This document shows positions 34,222 to 40,869 of a stretch of 47,059 nt of DNA, piece by piece. Origin of the DNA: Oscillospiraceae bacterium (lineage in GTDB: Bacteria; Bacillota; Clostridia; Oscillospirales; SIG519); NCBI GenBank assembly GCA_015067255.1, contig SVMS01000013.1:1-47059 (forward strand), given 5' to 3'. The stretch's first letter is position 1; the number at the start of each line of letters is the position of its first letter. The position numbers were made by a program, and so were the translations under genes. The notes under the pieces are model-generated. The model was not told the DNA's origin. It made no database searches and worked only from the letters and a program-made list of their open reading frames with translations.

Positions 34222-36087
34222 ATGGGAAAAATATCAGAGAAAATATTGAATTTCATAAAGAAAAATATAACTCAGATATATACTGTTCTGGTGCTTTTTG
34301 TTTCTTCTTTAATGCTTACCTTTGTGGTAGAGTTTATTTCAAGAAATGATATAGCCTCTGTATTTGAGTTTATTTTCTATTGGTCTTTTCAGTATTTGCT
34401 TTCCACCCTTGTTATTTTTTCAACAGGACTTTTAATTACTTATATTACAAATATTGTGGAAATAGGGGTTATCTTTAACTGTATCTTTTATCCTGTTTTC
34501 TCACTTATAAATTACTATAAGCTTGATTACAGAAGCGACCCTGTATTTCCTTGGGATATTTTTGTTGTAAGCGATGCAGCCAATATTCTTCCCGAAATTT
34601 CTTTAAGTCTTACCTTGTCAACGGTTATAGGAATTATAATTATAGCCTGGAGAATATGCTTTGTATTCTTTATGCGCTTTTTCTTTAAAATTAAAACAGG
34701 CTTTAAAAGAAAAAGAAACAGGCTTATAGGTGCAATAGTGCTTGTAGCTGTTGTTATGGTAGGCGGATACTTTTCATTTTTCAATACCGCCTTTATGAGC
34801 TATAACGGCATTTCAATAAATCAATGGGACCAGGCAAAAGGCTATAGAAGAGCGGGGCTTATCCCATCATTTATAATGAATTTTAAATATATTTCAGTAG
34901 AAAAGCCTGAGGGCTATTCAAAAGACTCTATACAGGGAATTATTGATAATACCGAGAAATCTGACACTCAAGCTCAAAAAACACCCAATGTTATAGTTAT
35001 AATGTCGGAAGCCTTTACCGACCTTAACAGAGCTGAAAATTTATCCTTTGAGCGTCCCCTTATGCCGACTGTTGATTATGTCAGAGAAAACTATTTAAGC
35101 GGATATCTGTTAGTTTCTGAATTTGGCGGTGGAACATCTAACAGCGAATTTGAAGTGCTTACAGGCTATTCTCTTGCGCATCTGCCCGCAGGCTGTACTC
35201 CTTATCAGCAGTTTGTGTTGGGAAAAACAGATTCCATACCCTCATTTTTATCCTCAAAAGGCTATAACACCGTTGCAATACACACCTTTGGCAGACGCTT
35301 CTGGAACAGAAACGATGTTTATAAGCGTTTTGGGTTTGATGAATTTGTGGCATCGGATAATTTCTTTAATGCTCAAAGAGAGCGTGGCTTTATCTCCGAC
35401 TATGAGCTTACACAGCGCATAATAGAGGAGTATGAAAACAGAGCTGCTGATAATAAGCCATTTTTCAATTTTTCTGTTTCGGTGCAAAACCATACCTCCT
35501 ATAAGCCTGACGAATATTCAATTTATGAACAGCTTACGCTGTCAAGTGATACAGCAACGGAGGATACCTTAGCTAAATTTACAACTCTTGCTACAGGAAT
35601 AAACCATTCCGACGAGGCTTTAGGAATACTTATAGACTATTTTTCAAATGTTGATGAGCCTACTGTCATTATTTTCTTCGGTGACCATATAGCAAAGCTG
35701 GGCGGCGGATATAATCCGTATATAGAAATAGGCTATTATAATCCCGACGATGCAAGCGCCGAAAACTTGTTTAAAATGTTTTCCACTCCCTTTGTGGCTT
35801 GGAATAATTTTGATGACACAAGGGAAAGCAATGTAAGAATAAGCGCATATCAGCTTTTGCCCTACGTCTTTAATAAGCTTGATATAGTACGTCCTACCTA
35901 TTACAATTATCTCAATGAACAGGCACAGTATTATAAAGGCTTTGCAAGAAATATGTATATTGACCAAAACGGTAATGTAACATATAATATCTCAGAAGAG
36001 GCGTATGAGTATTTTGAAAAGCACGCATTACTTGAATACGATATGTTTTCAGGCAAAAAATACGCAAACGAATATATGTGGAATTAA
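34222..36087 (+). CDS. LtaS-family phosphoglycerol transferase-like sulfatase-fold protein
   Basis: A 621-residue protein with five predicted N-terminal membrane helices (about 13-190) and an extracellular alkaline-phosphatase-superfamily domain. Metal and nucleophile residues are visible: VIVIMSEAF (metal-binding Glu), FGGGTSNSEFEVLTG (nucleophile Thr) and IIFFGDHIAKLGGGY (metal-binding Asp-His). Family members polymerise lipoteichoic acid or transfer phosphoglycerol. Its stop overlaps the small terminase stop by four bases, so this host-type gene separates the two terminase genes. Confidence 0.85.
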   Translation: MGKISEKILNFIKKNITQIYTVLVLFVSSLMLTFVVEFISRNDIASVFEFIFYWSFQYLLSTLVIFSTGLLITYITNIVEIGVIFNCIFYPVFSLINYYKLDYRSDPVFPWDIFVVSDAANILPEISLSLTLSTVIGIIIIAWRICFVFFMRFFFKIKTGFKRKRNRLIGAIVLVAVVMVGGYFSFFNTAFMSYNGISINQWDQAKGYRRAGLIPSFIMNFKYISVEKPEGYSKDSIQGIIDNTEKSDTQAQKTPNVIVIMSEAFTDLNRAENLSFERPLMPTVDYVRENYLSGYLLVSEFGGGTSNSEFEVLTGYSLAHLPAGCTPYQQFVLGKTDSIPSFLSSKGYNTVAIHTFGRRFWNRNDVYKRFGFDEFVASDNFFNAQRERGFISDYELTQRIIEEYENRAADNKPFFNFSVSVQNHTSYKPDEYSIYEQLTLSSDTATEDTLAKFTTLATGINHSDEALGILIDYFSNVDEPTVIIFFGDHIAKLGGGYNPYIEIGYYNPDDASAENLFKMFSTPFVAWNNFDDTRESNVRISAYQLLPYVFNKLDIVRPTYYNYLNEQAQYYKGFARNMYIDQNGNVTYNISEEAYEYFEKHALLEYDMFSGKKYANEYMWN

Positions 36088-36428
36088 GCTTCGGGCTCGT
36101 CAATAGTTATGTTTACACATAAATCACCCGAATCGTCATTTTCCTCTTCTTTAGAATAACAAAAAACGTTGTTCAGATAAAAATGAGCAGTTGAATAATT
36201 TATTTTCTTAAGCGCACTTCTTGAAATGAAATAGTGCTCTATCTGATTTTTAGCTTTGATAACTGCTTTTTTAAGAATTTCGTCGTCGCCCTTCTCCCAA
36301 AGCTCAAGCGTTTGCTTTGAAACCTCAAGATAAACAGCAAGTCCTGCAAGGGTGGGAACGTCGTCTTCTGCTTGAAAAAGATTTGTGATGTATCTGTTAA
36401 TTTTCTGAGCTATCTGTTTTGATGACAT
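36084..36428 (-). CDS. Phage terminase small subunit-like protein (TerS)
   Basis: A 114-residue protein with the small-terminase pattern: an N-terminal DNA-binding segment (DDVPTLAGLAVYLEVSKQTLELWEKGDDE, from about residue 22), a helical middle, and the C-terminal SRSALKKINYSTAHFYLNNVFCYSKEE typical of gp3/Terminase_5-like proteins. It would recognise packaging-site DNA for TerL. It is separated from TerL by an opposite-strand gene. Confidence 0.7.
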   Translation of the reverse strand: MSSKQIAQKINRYITNLFQAEDDVPTLAGLAVYLEVSKQTLELWEKGDDEILKKAVIKAKNQIEHYFISRSALKKINYSTAHFYLNNVFCYSKEEENDDSGDLCVNITIDEPEA

Positions 36429-36588
36429 AGTGTATTTGTCTGCCCTCCCTGATTTGTCGTATGCTTTTGTCGTACTGTCTTATACAGCCCGGCACAATGC
36501 ACATAATATGTACCCCTGCTCTTTTCTTGGAAATGTTTGCAAAGGGACATTTAAGGCATTTCTTCTTTTGATTTTTTTCATTGTTCAT
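36397..36588 (-). CDS. Small Cys-rich hypothetical protein
   Basis: A possible 63-residue product with CLKCPF and, 18 residues on, CIVPGC, which could bind one metal ion; the C terminus is basic. It overlaps the TerS gene by 32 bases. The start is uncertain: the ATG at 36588 has no strong ribosome site, and a good AGGAGG lies further upstream at about 36650. It may be part of the phage remnant. Confidence 0.4.
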   Translation of the reverse strand: MNNEKNQKKKCLKCPFANISKKRAGVHIMCIVPGCIRQYDKSIRQIREGRQIHYVIKTDSSEN

Positions 36589-36696
36589 AGCAAAATAAAG
36601 CTGTCGCACCTTTAATTTTAAAACACTTTGGCGAAAGCCTTCCTCCTGCTGTAAAAATAAAAGGCTCAAAGTGCAATAAAGTGCAAAAAATATGCA

Positions 36697-36725
36697 TTGA
36701 AAAATGTAATTTAATGTGGTAAAAT
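36697..36725 (+). promoter_or_regulatory. Putative promoter of the DUF624 gene
   Basis: TTGAAA (36697-36702) and TAAAAT (36720-36725) with 17 bases between them, about 36 bases before the ATG. Confidence 0.55.
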
Positions 36726-36760
36726 TGATTAGATAATAAAAACTAAGGGAGTTTTAAAAT

Positions 36761-37537
36761 ATGGCTGGCTTTTTTGGTCTTTTTGATTATAGTAAGGAAG
36801 GCCCCGGTGTTTCTAAAAACGAACCTCAAAAACACCGTTTTTTCCTTTTCTTTGATGTATACTTCAGAAAGTTCTGGAAAATATGTATTTTAAGTATGCT
36901 TTATGTGGTGTCCTGTATCCCGATTGTTACTATCGGTGCTGCTACCGCAGGCTTTACCTATGTGCTTCGTAATTACGCAAGAGAAGAGCACGCTTTTTTG
37001 TGGAGCGATTATATAGACACAGCTAAAAAGAACTGGAAAATGGCAACAGTTGTCTTTCTTATAGATATTGTCGCTTTTATTTTAGGCTTTGTCGCTTTCT
37101 CTTTTTATACATCTCCTGATGTGGCTTTGCCCGGAATGTTGAAAACAATTGCGCTGGGACTGCTGTTGATGGTTTCAATTATATATACCTTTATGCACTA
37201 TTATATCTATGTTTTATTGGTAACCTTTAATGTAACCTTCCGTCAGCTGTATAAAAACTCTTTCATTTTCGCAATAGTAGGCCTTTGGAGAAATATATTA
37301 ATCACAATTATCTTGGCAATTTTAGGCTTGGCTATCTTCTTATTCTTCCCCTTGTCTATATTTGTGGTTTTCTTTGTTTTGGCAGGAACAATGGGATTTA
37401 TTATCAATTTCACAGTATATCCTTTAATTAAAAAGCTTATGATAGACCCTATATTAGCTCAGGAAGAGAAAAAAGATGTTGAAGATGATGAAGCAATCTT
37501 CGATGACGAACGAAAAATTGGCAACAATGACGAATAA
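36761..37537 (+). CDS. DUF624 (YesL-like) membrane protein
   Basis: A 258-residue protein with about five membrane helices and an acidic C terminus (EEKKDVEDDEAIFDDE). The start MAGFFGLFDYSKEGPGV and the segment LSMLYVVSCIPIVTIGAATAG match the DUF624/YesL family, often found with carbohydrate transport genes in Firmicutes. The family has no firm biochemical function. TAAGGGAG precedes the ATG. Confidence 0.82.
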   Translation: MAGFFGLFDYSKEGPGVSKNEPQKHRFFLFFDVYFRKFWKICILSMLYVVSCIPIVTIGAATAGFTYVLRNYAREEHAFLWSDYIDTAKKNWKMATVVFLIDIVAFILGFVAFSFYTSPDVALPGMLKTIALGLLLMVSIIYTFMHYYIYVLLVTFNVTFRQLYKNSFIFAIVGLWRNILITIILAILGLAIFLFFPLSIFVVFFVLAGTMGFIINFTVYPLIKKLMIDPILAQEEKKDVEDDEAIFDDERKIGNNDE

Positions 37538-37568
37538 AAAAAAGTCTGAAAAAATTTCAAAAAAAGTA

Positions 37569-37597
37569 TTGACAAAACGAAAAGTTTATAGTATTAT
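37569..37597 (+). promoter_or_regulatory. Promoter of the tRNA cluster
   Basis: TTGACA (37569-37574) and TATTAT (37592-37597) with 17 bases between them. The first tRNA starts 30 bases beyond the -10 box. Confidence 0.7.
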
Positions 37598-37626
37598 ATA
37601 TTAGCCGTTGGGAACAACGGAAAGAT

Positions 37627-37702
37627 GGGAGTTTAGCTCAGCTGGGAGAGCACCTGCCTTACAAGCAGGGGGTCACAGGTTCGAGCCCTGTAACTCCCAC
37701 CA
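37627..37702 (+). tRNA. tRNA-Val (TAC)
   Basis: Cloverleaf with acceptor GGGAGTT/AACTCCC, anticodon loop CTTACAA (anticodon TAC), T arm containing GGTTCGAGC, and encoded CCA. Confidence 0.95.
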
Positions 37703-37737
37703 CGTATCTTTACGGGTATTTCGTAAAGATACCATGT

Positions 37738-37814
37738 GGCTTCGTAGTTCAGTTGGTTAGAACGCCGCCCTGTCACGGCGGAGGTCGAGGGTTCGAGTCC
37801 CTTCGGAGTCGCCA
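37738..37814 (+). tRNA. tRNA-Asp (GTC)
   Basis: Cloverleaf with acceptor GGCTTCG/CGGAGTC including G-T pairs, anticodon loop CTGTCAC (anticodon GTC), T arm GGGTTCGAGTCCC, discriminator G and encoded CCA. Confidence 0.95.
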
Positions 37815-37880
37815 CTTGTTAATAATCCTTTACGGATTTTTATATATCCGGGACGAAACAAAAGGTTTCAGTCTCCACAT

Positions 37881-37956
37881 GCCTCTGTAGCTCAGTCGGT
37901 AGAGCAGGGGACTGAAAATCCCCGTGTCGATGGTTCGATTCCGTCCGGAGGCACCA
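37881..37956 (+). tRNA. tRNA-Phe (GAA)
   Basis: Cloverleaf with acceptor GCCTCTG paired with CGGAGGC (one G-T pair), anticodon loop CTGAAAA (anticodon GAA), T loop TTCGATT and encoded CCA. Confidence 0.95.
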
Positions 37957-37962
37957 AAATAT

Positions 37963-38038
37963 GCGGATTTAGCTCATCTGGTAGAGCGCCACCTTGCCAA
38001 GGTGGAGGTAGCGAGTTCGAGCCTCGTAATCCGCTCCA
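37963..38038 (+). tRNA. tRNA-Gly (GCC)
   Basis: Cloverleaf with acceptor GCGGATT/AATCCGC, anticodon loop TTGCCAA (anticodon GCC), T loop TTCGAGC and encoded CCA. Confidence 0.95.
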
Positions 38039-38047
38039 GAAGTTTAA

Positions 38048-38075
38048 AAAAGACGCTTATTAATTAGCGTCTTTT
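38048..38075 (+). terminator. Terminator between tRNA-Gly and tRNA-Cys
   Basis: AAAAGACGCTTA and the complementary TAGCGTCTTTT form a hairpin ending in T residues. It separates the first four tRNAs from tRNA-Cys, though read-through is possible. Confidence 0.7.
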
Positions 38076-38087
38076 GAATTATAATAA

Positions 38088-38161
38088 GGCACCATAGCCA
38101 AGCGGTAAGGCAGAGGTCTGCAACACCTTTATCCCCAGTTCAATTCTGGGTGGTGCCTCCA
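38088..38161 (+). tRNA. tRNA-Cys (GCA)
   Basis: Cloverleaf with acceptor GGCACCA/TGGTGCC, anticodon loop CTGCAAC (anticodon GCA), T loop TTCAATT, discriminator T and encoded CCA. It borders an accessory island. Confidence 0.95.
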
Positions 38162-38164
38162 AAA

Positions 38165-38197
38165 CAAAAAGCACTTCGAAAGAAGTGCTTTTTGTTT
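38165..38197 (+). terminator. Terminator after tRNA-Cys
   Basis: AAAAAGCACTTC and GAAGTGCTTTTT form a perfect hairpin followed by GTTTT. Its 3' half is also the start of the 129-bp direct repeat copied at 42287. Confidence 0.85.
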
Positions 38198-38307
38198 TGG
38201 AAACTAAGTGTGCCTTGCGGCACGATAAGCACACCTTCGGTGCGTGAAGTATGCCTGCGGCAAGTGAAGTGCCTGCGGGCATGGGTGGCACACTTAACTT
38301 CGCTTTG
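38179..38307. repeat. Island-flanking direct repeat, left copy
   Basis: This 129-base segment matches 42287-42415 without gaps and with four differences (125/129). It begins in the 3' half of the tRNA-Cys terminator and runs through the left half of a type A hairpin array. Beyond 38307 the two copies diverge sharply. Confidence 0.9.
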
Positions 38308-38376
38308 CGGTGCAACCGCAACACTTCACTATGCGAAGCATAACATCACTTTGGCAAAGCCAAAACTTCACTTCTA
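38203..38376. repeat. Multi-hairpin array element, type A copy 2
   Basis: Starts ACTAAGTGTGCC, whose arm AAGTGTGCC pairs with GGCACACTT (38287-38295). Hairpins such as GCACC/GGTGC and GCC/GGC are separated by GTGAAGT. After TTAACTTCGCT come TTGCGGT/ACCGCAA, ATGC/GCAT and TTGGC/GCCAA, separated by ACTTCACT or ATCACT. It has the same plan as 7006-7258. Confidence 0.75.
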
Positions 38377-38397
38377 CTTGTGCACTAACTGCCGATA

Positions 38398-38431
38398 TAA
38401 TAAGCCGTGAATTTCACGGCTTATTTTTGTA
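38398..38431. terminator. Terminator at the 3' end of the XRE gene
   Basis: AAGCCGTGAA and TTCACGGCTT form a perfect hairpin. Read on the minus strand it lies directly after the regulator gene; T residues follow on the plus side and A residues on the other, so it may act in both directions. Confidence 0.7.
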
Positions 38432-38627
38432 TATTAGGGTTGTTTGTTCTGCCTAACAGATAGTCGATAGATATATTAAAATAATCTGCGATTTTAATGA
38501 GTTCGTTTATTCCCGGTTCTCGTTCACCGGTTTCATAGCGACTGATTGTGTTTTGATTTGTGTTTAAATCCATAGCCAATTTGAGTTGAGAAATGCCTTT
38601 TGATTTTCTGATTTCTTTAAGTCGCAT
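38421..38627 (-). CDS. XRE-family (Cro/CI-like) repressor
   Basis: A 68-residue single-domain helix-turn-helix protein: MRLKEIRKSKGISQLKLAMD, then TNQNTISRYETGEREPG in the recognition helix region. The start at 38627 is chosen because AAGAGGTG lies just upstream; a longer start at 38645 would overlap that site. Two near-identical 17-bp sites lie in the divergent promoter region (38649-38689), so it probably represses its own and the divergent gene. Confidence 0.85.
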   Translation of the reverse strand: MRLKEIRKSKGISQLKLAMDLNTNQNTISRYETGEREPGINELIKIADYFNISIDYLLGRTNNPNIQK

Positions 38628-38638
38628 AAAATCACCTC

Positions 38639-38667
38639 TTGACATTATTATCCCATATTGGTATAAT
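38639..38667 (+). promoter_or_regulatory. Consensus promoter of the zinc-ribbon genes
   Basis: TTGACA (38639-38644) and TATAAT (38662-38667) with 17 bases between them. Operator 1 of the XRE protein overlaps the spacer and -10 box. Confidence 0.75.
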
Positions 38668-38689
38668 AAAAATATCCCAATTTGGTATA
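38649..38689. promoter_or_regulatory. Paired operators for the XRE repressor
   Basis: TATCCCATATTGGTATA (38649-38665) and TATCCCAATTTGGTATA (38673-38689) agree at 15 of 17 positions and are 24 bases apart, about two helix turns. Each is nearly palindromic (half-site TATMCCAA). The first covers the -10 box of the plus-strand promoter, and the second the transcription start. Binding would block transcription. Confidence 0.7.
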
Positions 38690-38713
38690 CTTAAATTTAA
38701 GGTGGTTTTAATT

Positions 38714-38767
38714 ATGAAGAAAATTTTATTATTGGTATTATCGTTGTGTATACTGTTTTGTTTTTAG
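38714..38767 (+). CDS. 17-residue hydrophobic peptide
   Basis: ATG with AAGGTGG upstream encodes MKKILLLVLSLCILFCF, then TAG. It is the first frame after the regulated promoter. It looks like a bare signal peptide or a tiny membrane peptide. A second 17-residue peptide of the same type is at 39733. It could be a remnant of a lipoprotein gene. Confidence 0.4.
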   Translation: MKKILLLVLSLCILFCF

Positions 38768-38785
38768 AACACAGGGGGTGGAAAA

Positions 38786-39148
38786 ATGATTTGCAGTAAA
38801 TGTGGTAAACAGCTTGAAGATGAATGTTTATTCTGTACGGAATGTGGCAGTTCTATTGGAGTAGCCGAAGAACTTGGTAAGTCAACAACAAATAATAAAT
38901 TTATAGAAAAAATCAATAATTTTATTTATATATTTGGAGAGATAAAAATCAATAAATATCTTTCTATCATTGCCATTGTTTCTATGATAGCTATTAGGTT
39001 TTTTGGTTTTATAGTTACATCGGTTTTAATAACGGTGGTGAATGGATATTTGATTTATTATAGTTATAAAAGAAAATCAAAAATCGATACAAAAATGATT
39101 ATTTGGAGTATAGCAGCATTTTTTGTAGGATTGCTTATATCACTTTAA
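38786..39148 (+). CDS. Zinc-ribbon membrane protein
   Basis: A 120-residue protein. The N terminus MICSKCGKQLEDECLFCTEC is a four-Cys zinc ribbon, followed by a linker and two or three hydrophobic segments (about 52-120). GGGGGTGG precedes the ATG. Such zinc_ribbon_2 plus membrane-helix proteins are common in Firmicutes without known function. Confidence 0.75.
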   Translation: MICSKCGKQLEDECLFCTECGSSIGVAEELGKSTTNNKFIEKINNFIYIFGEIKINKYLSIIAIVSMIAIRFFGFIVTSVLITVVNGYLIYYSYKRKSKIDTKMIIWSIAAFFVGLLISL

Positions 39149-39174
39149 TCAAAAAATTGAAAGGAATGATAAAA

Positions 39175-39720
39175 ATGGAATGTCCAAAATGTAAATCAAC
39201 TGTTGGTGAAGGTGCAACTTTTTGCTCAAGCTGTGGTGAAAAACTTGCAGAGCAATTAACCGAAAGTGTTAAATATTGTATTAAGTGTGGACAGGTTATT
39301 AAAGAAGAAAATAAATTCTGCGGAAGATGCGGAACAGCAGTCGGTACAAATTTTCAACCTGCTGTTAAGATTGTTTCTAATGCAAACAACTTGTCAAGCG
39401 GTAAAATAAAAGGTTCATATTTTATTTCTGTTATAGGTGCAATAATTTCATTTGTAATAAGACTTGCTACCCAGCAAACTTACTATTCGTTGGATAATTT
39501 GCTTGATAATAGAAAGGTAGTTGGGATAGACAGTGATATAAAACCATTTTTAACAGCTATTCCCGTTATTGTCGCAATTATTGTAAGTCTTTTGATTGCA
39601 TCTGATAAAAATACATCTTCACAAAAGAAAATAACAGCATTTATTATTAATGCAATATTTATAGCTTTGGCAATTTTATTTATATGGTTTGATATTCCTT
39701 ATGCTATTTTTGATTTTTAA
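39175..39720 (+). CDS. Double zinc-ribbon membrane protein
   Basis: A 181-residue protein starting at the ATG 10 bases past GAAAGGA; another ATG at 39166 is too close to that site. Two zinc ribbons, CPKCKSTVGEGATFCSSCG (3-21) and CIKCGQVIKEENKFCGRCG, are followed by about three hydrophobic segments. It differs from its neighbour at 38786 mainly in the second ribbon, suggesting related origin. Confidence 0.75.
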   Translation: MECPKCKSTVGEGATFCSSCGEKLAEQLTESVKYCIKCGQVIKEENKFCGRCGTAVGTNFQPAVKIVSNANNLSSGKIKGSYFISVIGAIISFVIRLATQQTYYSLDNLLDNRKVVGIDSDIKPFLTAIPVIVAIIVSLLIASDKNTSSQKKITAFIINAIFIALAILFIWFDIPYAIFDF

Positions 39721-39732
39721 GGAGAACAAAAA

Positions 39733-39786
39733 ATGAAAAGAATAATAACACTAATAGTAATTACAATTATGCTATTTGTAAAATGA
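39733..39786 (+). CDS. 17-residue hydrophobic peptide
   Basis: AAGGAGA precedes an ATG encoding MKRIITLIVITIMLFVK, then TGA. Same length and character as the peptide at 38714. It may be a truncated signal peptide or a small membrane peptide. Confidence 0.4.
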   Translation: MKRIITLIVITIMLFVK

Positions 39787-39874
39787 TTTCAGAAAGAATA
39801 TTATAATTATATTTTTAAGAAAATCAGGTTTTCAGGCACACTTCATTCGTGTCACTAAGTTCAAAACACCCAAA

Positions 39875-39932
39875 ACAAAAAGCACTTCGAAGGGAGACAC
39901 TTCGTAAGGAAGTTGTCTCCCCTTTGCTTTTG
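39875..39932. repeat. Fragment of the terminator/hairpin repeat
   Basis: AAACAAAAAGCACTTCGAAG matches the 5' half of the tRNA-Cys terminator region at 38163, after which a new hairpin appears (GGAGACACTTC/GGAAGTTGTCTCC). CACTAAGT, found in type A arrays, occurs just upstream at 39855. It appears to be a decayed third copy inside the island. Confidence 0.5.
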
Positions 39933-39980
39933 CAATCATAAAAAGGCGGCATGGAAAACAGTTTCCTTGCCGCCGTTGGT

Positions 39981-40160
39981 TTAATCTTCATCTTCGTCGT
40001 TGGACCAACCGGATATAATATGCAATTCGCCTGAATCCATATCCATTGCCATATTATCTCCCATCCTCATCAATAAATCTCCGTCAGAATCTATTGCCAT
40101 ATTGTCGGAGATAGAATGAGCAAAATCGCCATCCTCGAAATCAAAAAAATGTTTTCCCAT
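39981..40160 (-). CDS. Small acidic protein with internal repeat
   Basis: A 59-residue protein starting at 40160 after GAGGTGC. Two similar units, SDNMAIDSDGDLLMR and GDNMAMDMDSGELHI, suggest an extended beta-hairpin-rich or repeat structure. It is very acidic (ends SNDEDED). It has no signal or metal motif. The function is unknown; it sits with zinc-ribbon membrane genes. Confidence 0.6.
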   Translation of the reverse strand: MGKHFFDFEDGDFAHSISDNMAIDSDGDLLMRMGDNMAMDMDSGELHIISGWSNDEDED

Positions 40161-40180
40161 ATAGCACCTCATTTGAAAAA

Positions 40181-40855
40181 TTAAAAATTATATTTGTTTA
40201 TTTCTAAAACTCTGAAGGTTGCATTTTTGAATTGATTTAATTTTTCTTGATCTACGTATTCAAAGGCTTTCAAATATATCTCTTGTCCAGCACCCAATCT
40301 ATCAGCGTAAATCATATCTGTTTCAATTCTTGCACCATTTGCATCTACTGCTTCAATTGTTATGTAATAGGTGCATTGTTTTTCAGCTTTGTTTTTTACT
40401 GTAATATCAAGGGATGTTTCGGAAAAGTACCCATTATTAATTACTTTGAATTCTCCAAAAGAAACATCAACATATTTTTCTAAAATTTCATCTGTCGTTT
40501 CTTCTCTAAATACATCACCAATTGAAGGCACATTGGATTCAATATCATTTGATATGTTGGTGAAAAGCGTAGCAGCAAAAACGACATACAGAATCACAAG
40601 AATAATGGATAAAACGATTTTGGTTATAAAGCCAACCAAAGCACCTTTACCTGCCGACTTCGCTCGTTTAGGTTTCTTTCCTTCATATATGAGAAAGAGG
40701 ATTAAACCAACAATTGGAATAAAAAAGCCCAAGATAGCAAACCCAAAACTTGAACGGTCATCAGTTTCGTTAATATTGTTGTCAAATTTTGTTCCGCAGT
40801 TGATACAGTATGTTGCTGAGTCATCTATGATCTTTCCGCAATTTTTACAATACAT
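40181..40855 (-). CDS. Zinc-ribbon membrane protein with exported domain
   Basis: A 224-residue protein: zinc ribbon MYCKNCGKIIDDSATYCINC (1-20), two membrane helices (about 35-58 and 74-97), then an extracytoplasmic domain (about 105-224) of beta character (VSFGEFKVINNGYFSETSLDI). The last part resembles FxLYD/DUF4190-type zinc-ribbon proteins. GGAGAAAA precedes the ATG at 40855. Confidence 0.75.
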   Translation of the reverse strand: MYCKNCGKIIDDSATYCINCGTKFDNNINETDDRSSFGFAILGFFIPIVGLILFLIYEGKKPKRAKSAGKGALVGFITKIVLSIILVILYVVFAATLFTNISNDIESNVPSIGDVFREETTDEILEKYVDVSFGEFKVINNGYFSETSLDITVKNKAEKQCTYYITIEAVDANGARIETDMIYADRLGAGQEIYLKAFEYVDQEKLNQFKNATFRVLEINKYNF

Positions 40856-40869
40856 TTTATTTTCTCCTG

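Noticed and set aside
32740-36669. Complete prophage
   Set aside because: Only terminase genes and perhaps one small frame are visible; no portal, capsid, tail, lysis or integrase genes.
37633-38324. Short minus-strand frames across the tRNA cluster
   Set aside because: They are antisense to clear tRNA cloverleaves and hairpin elements.
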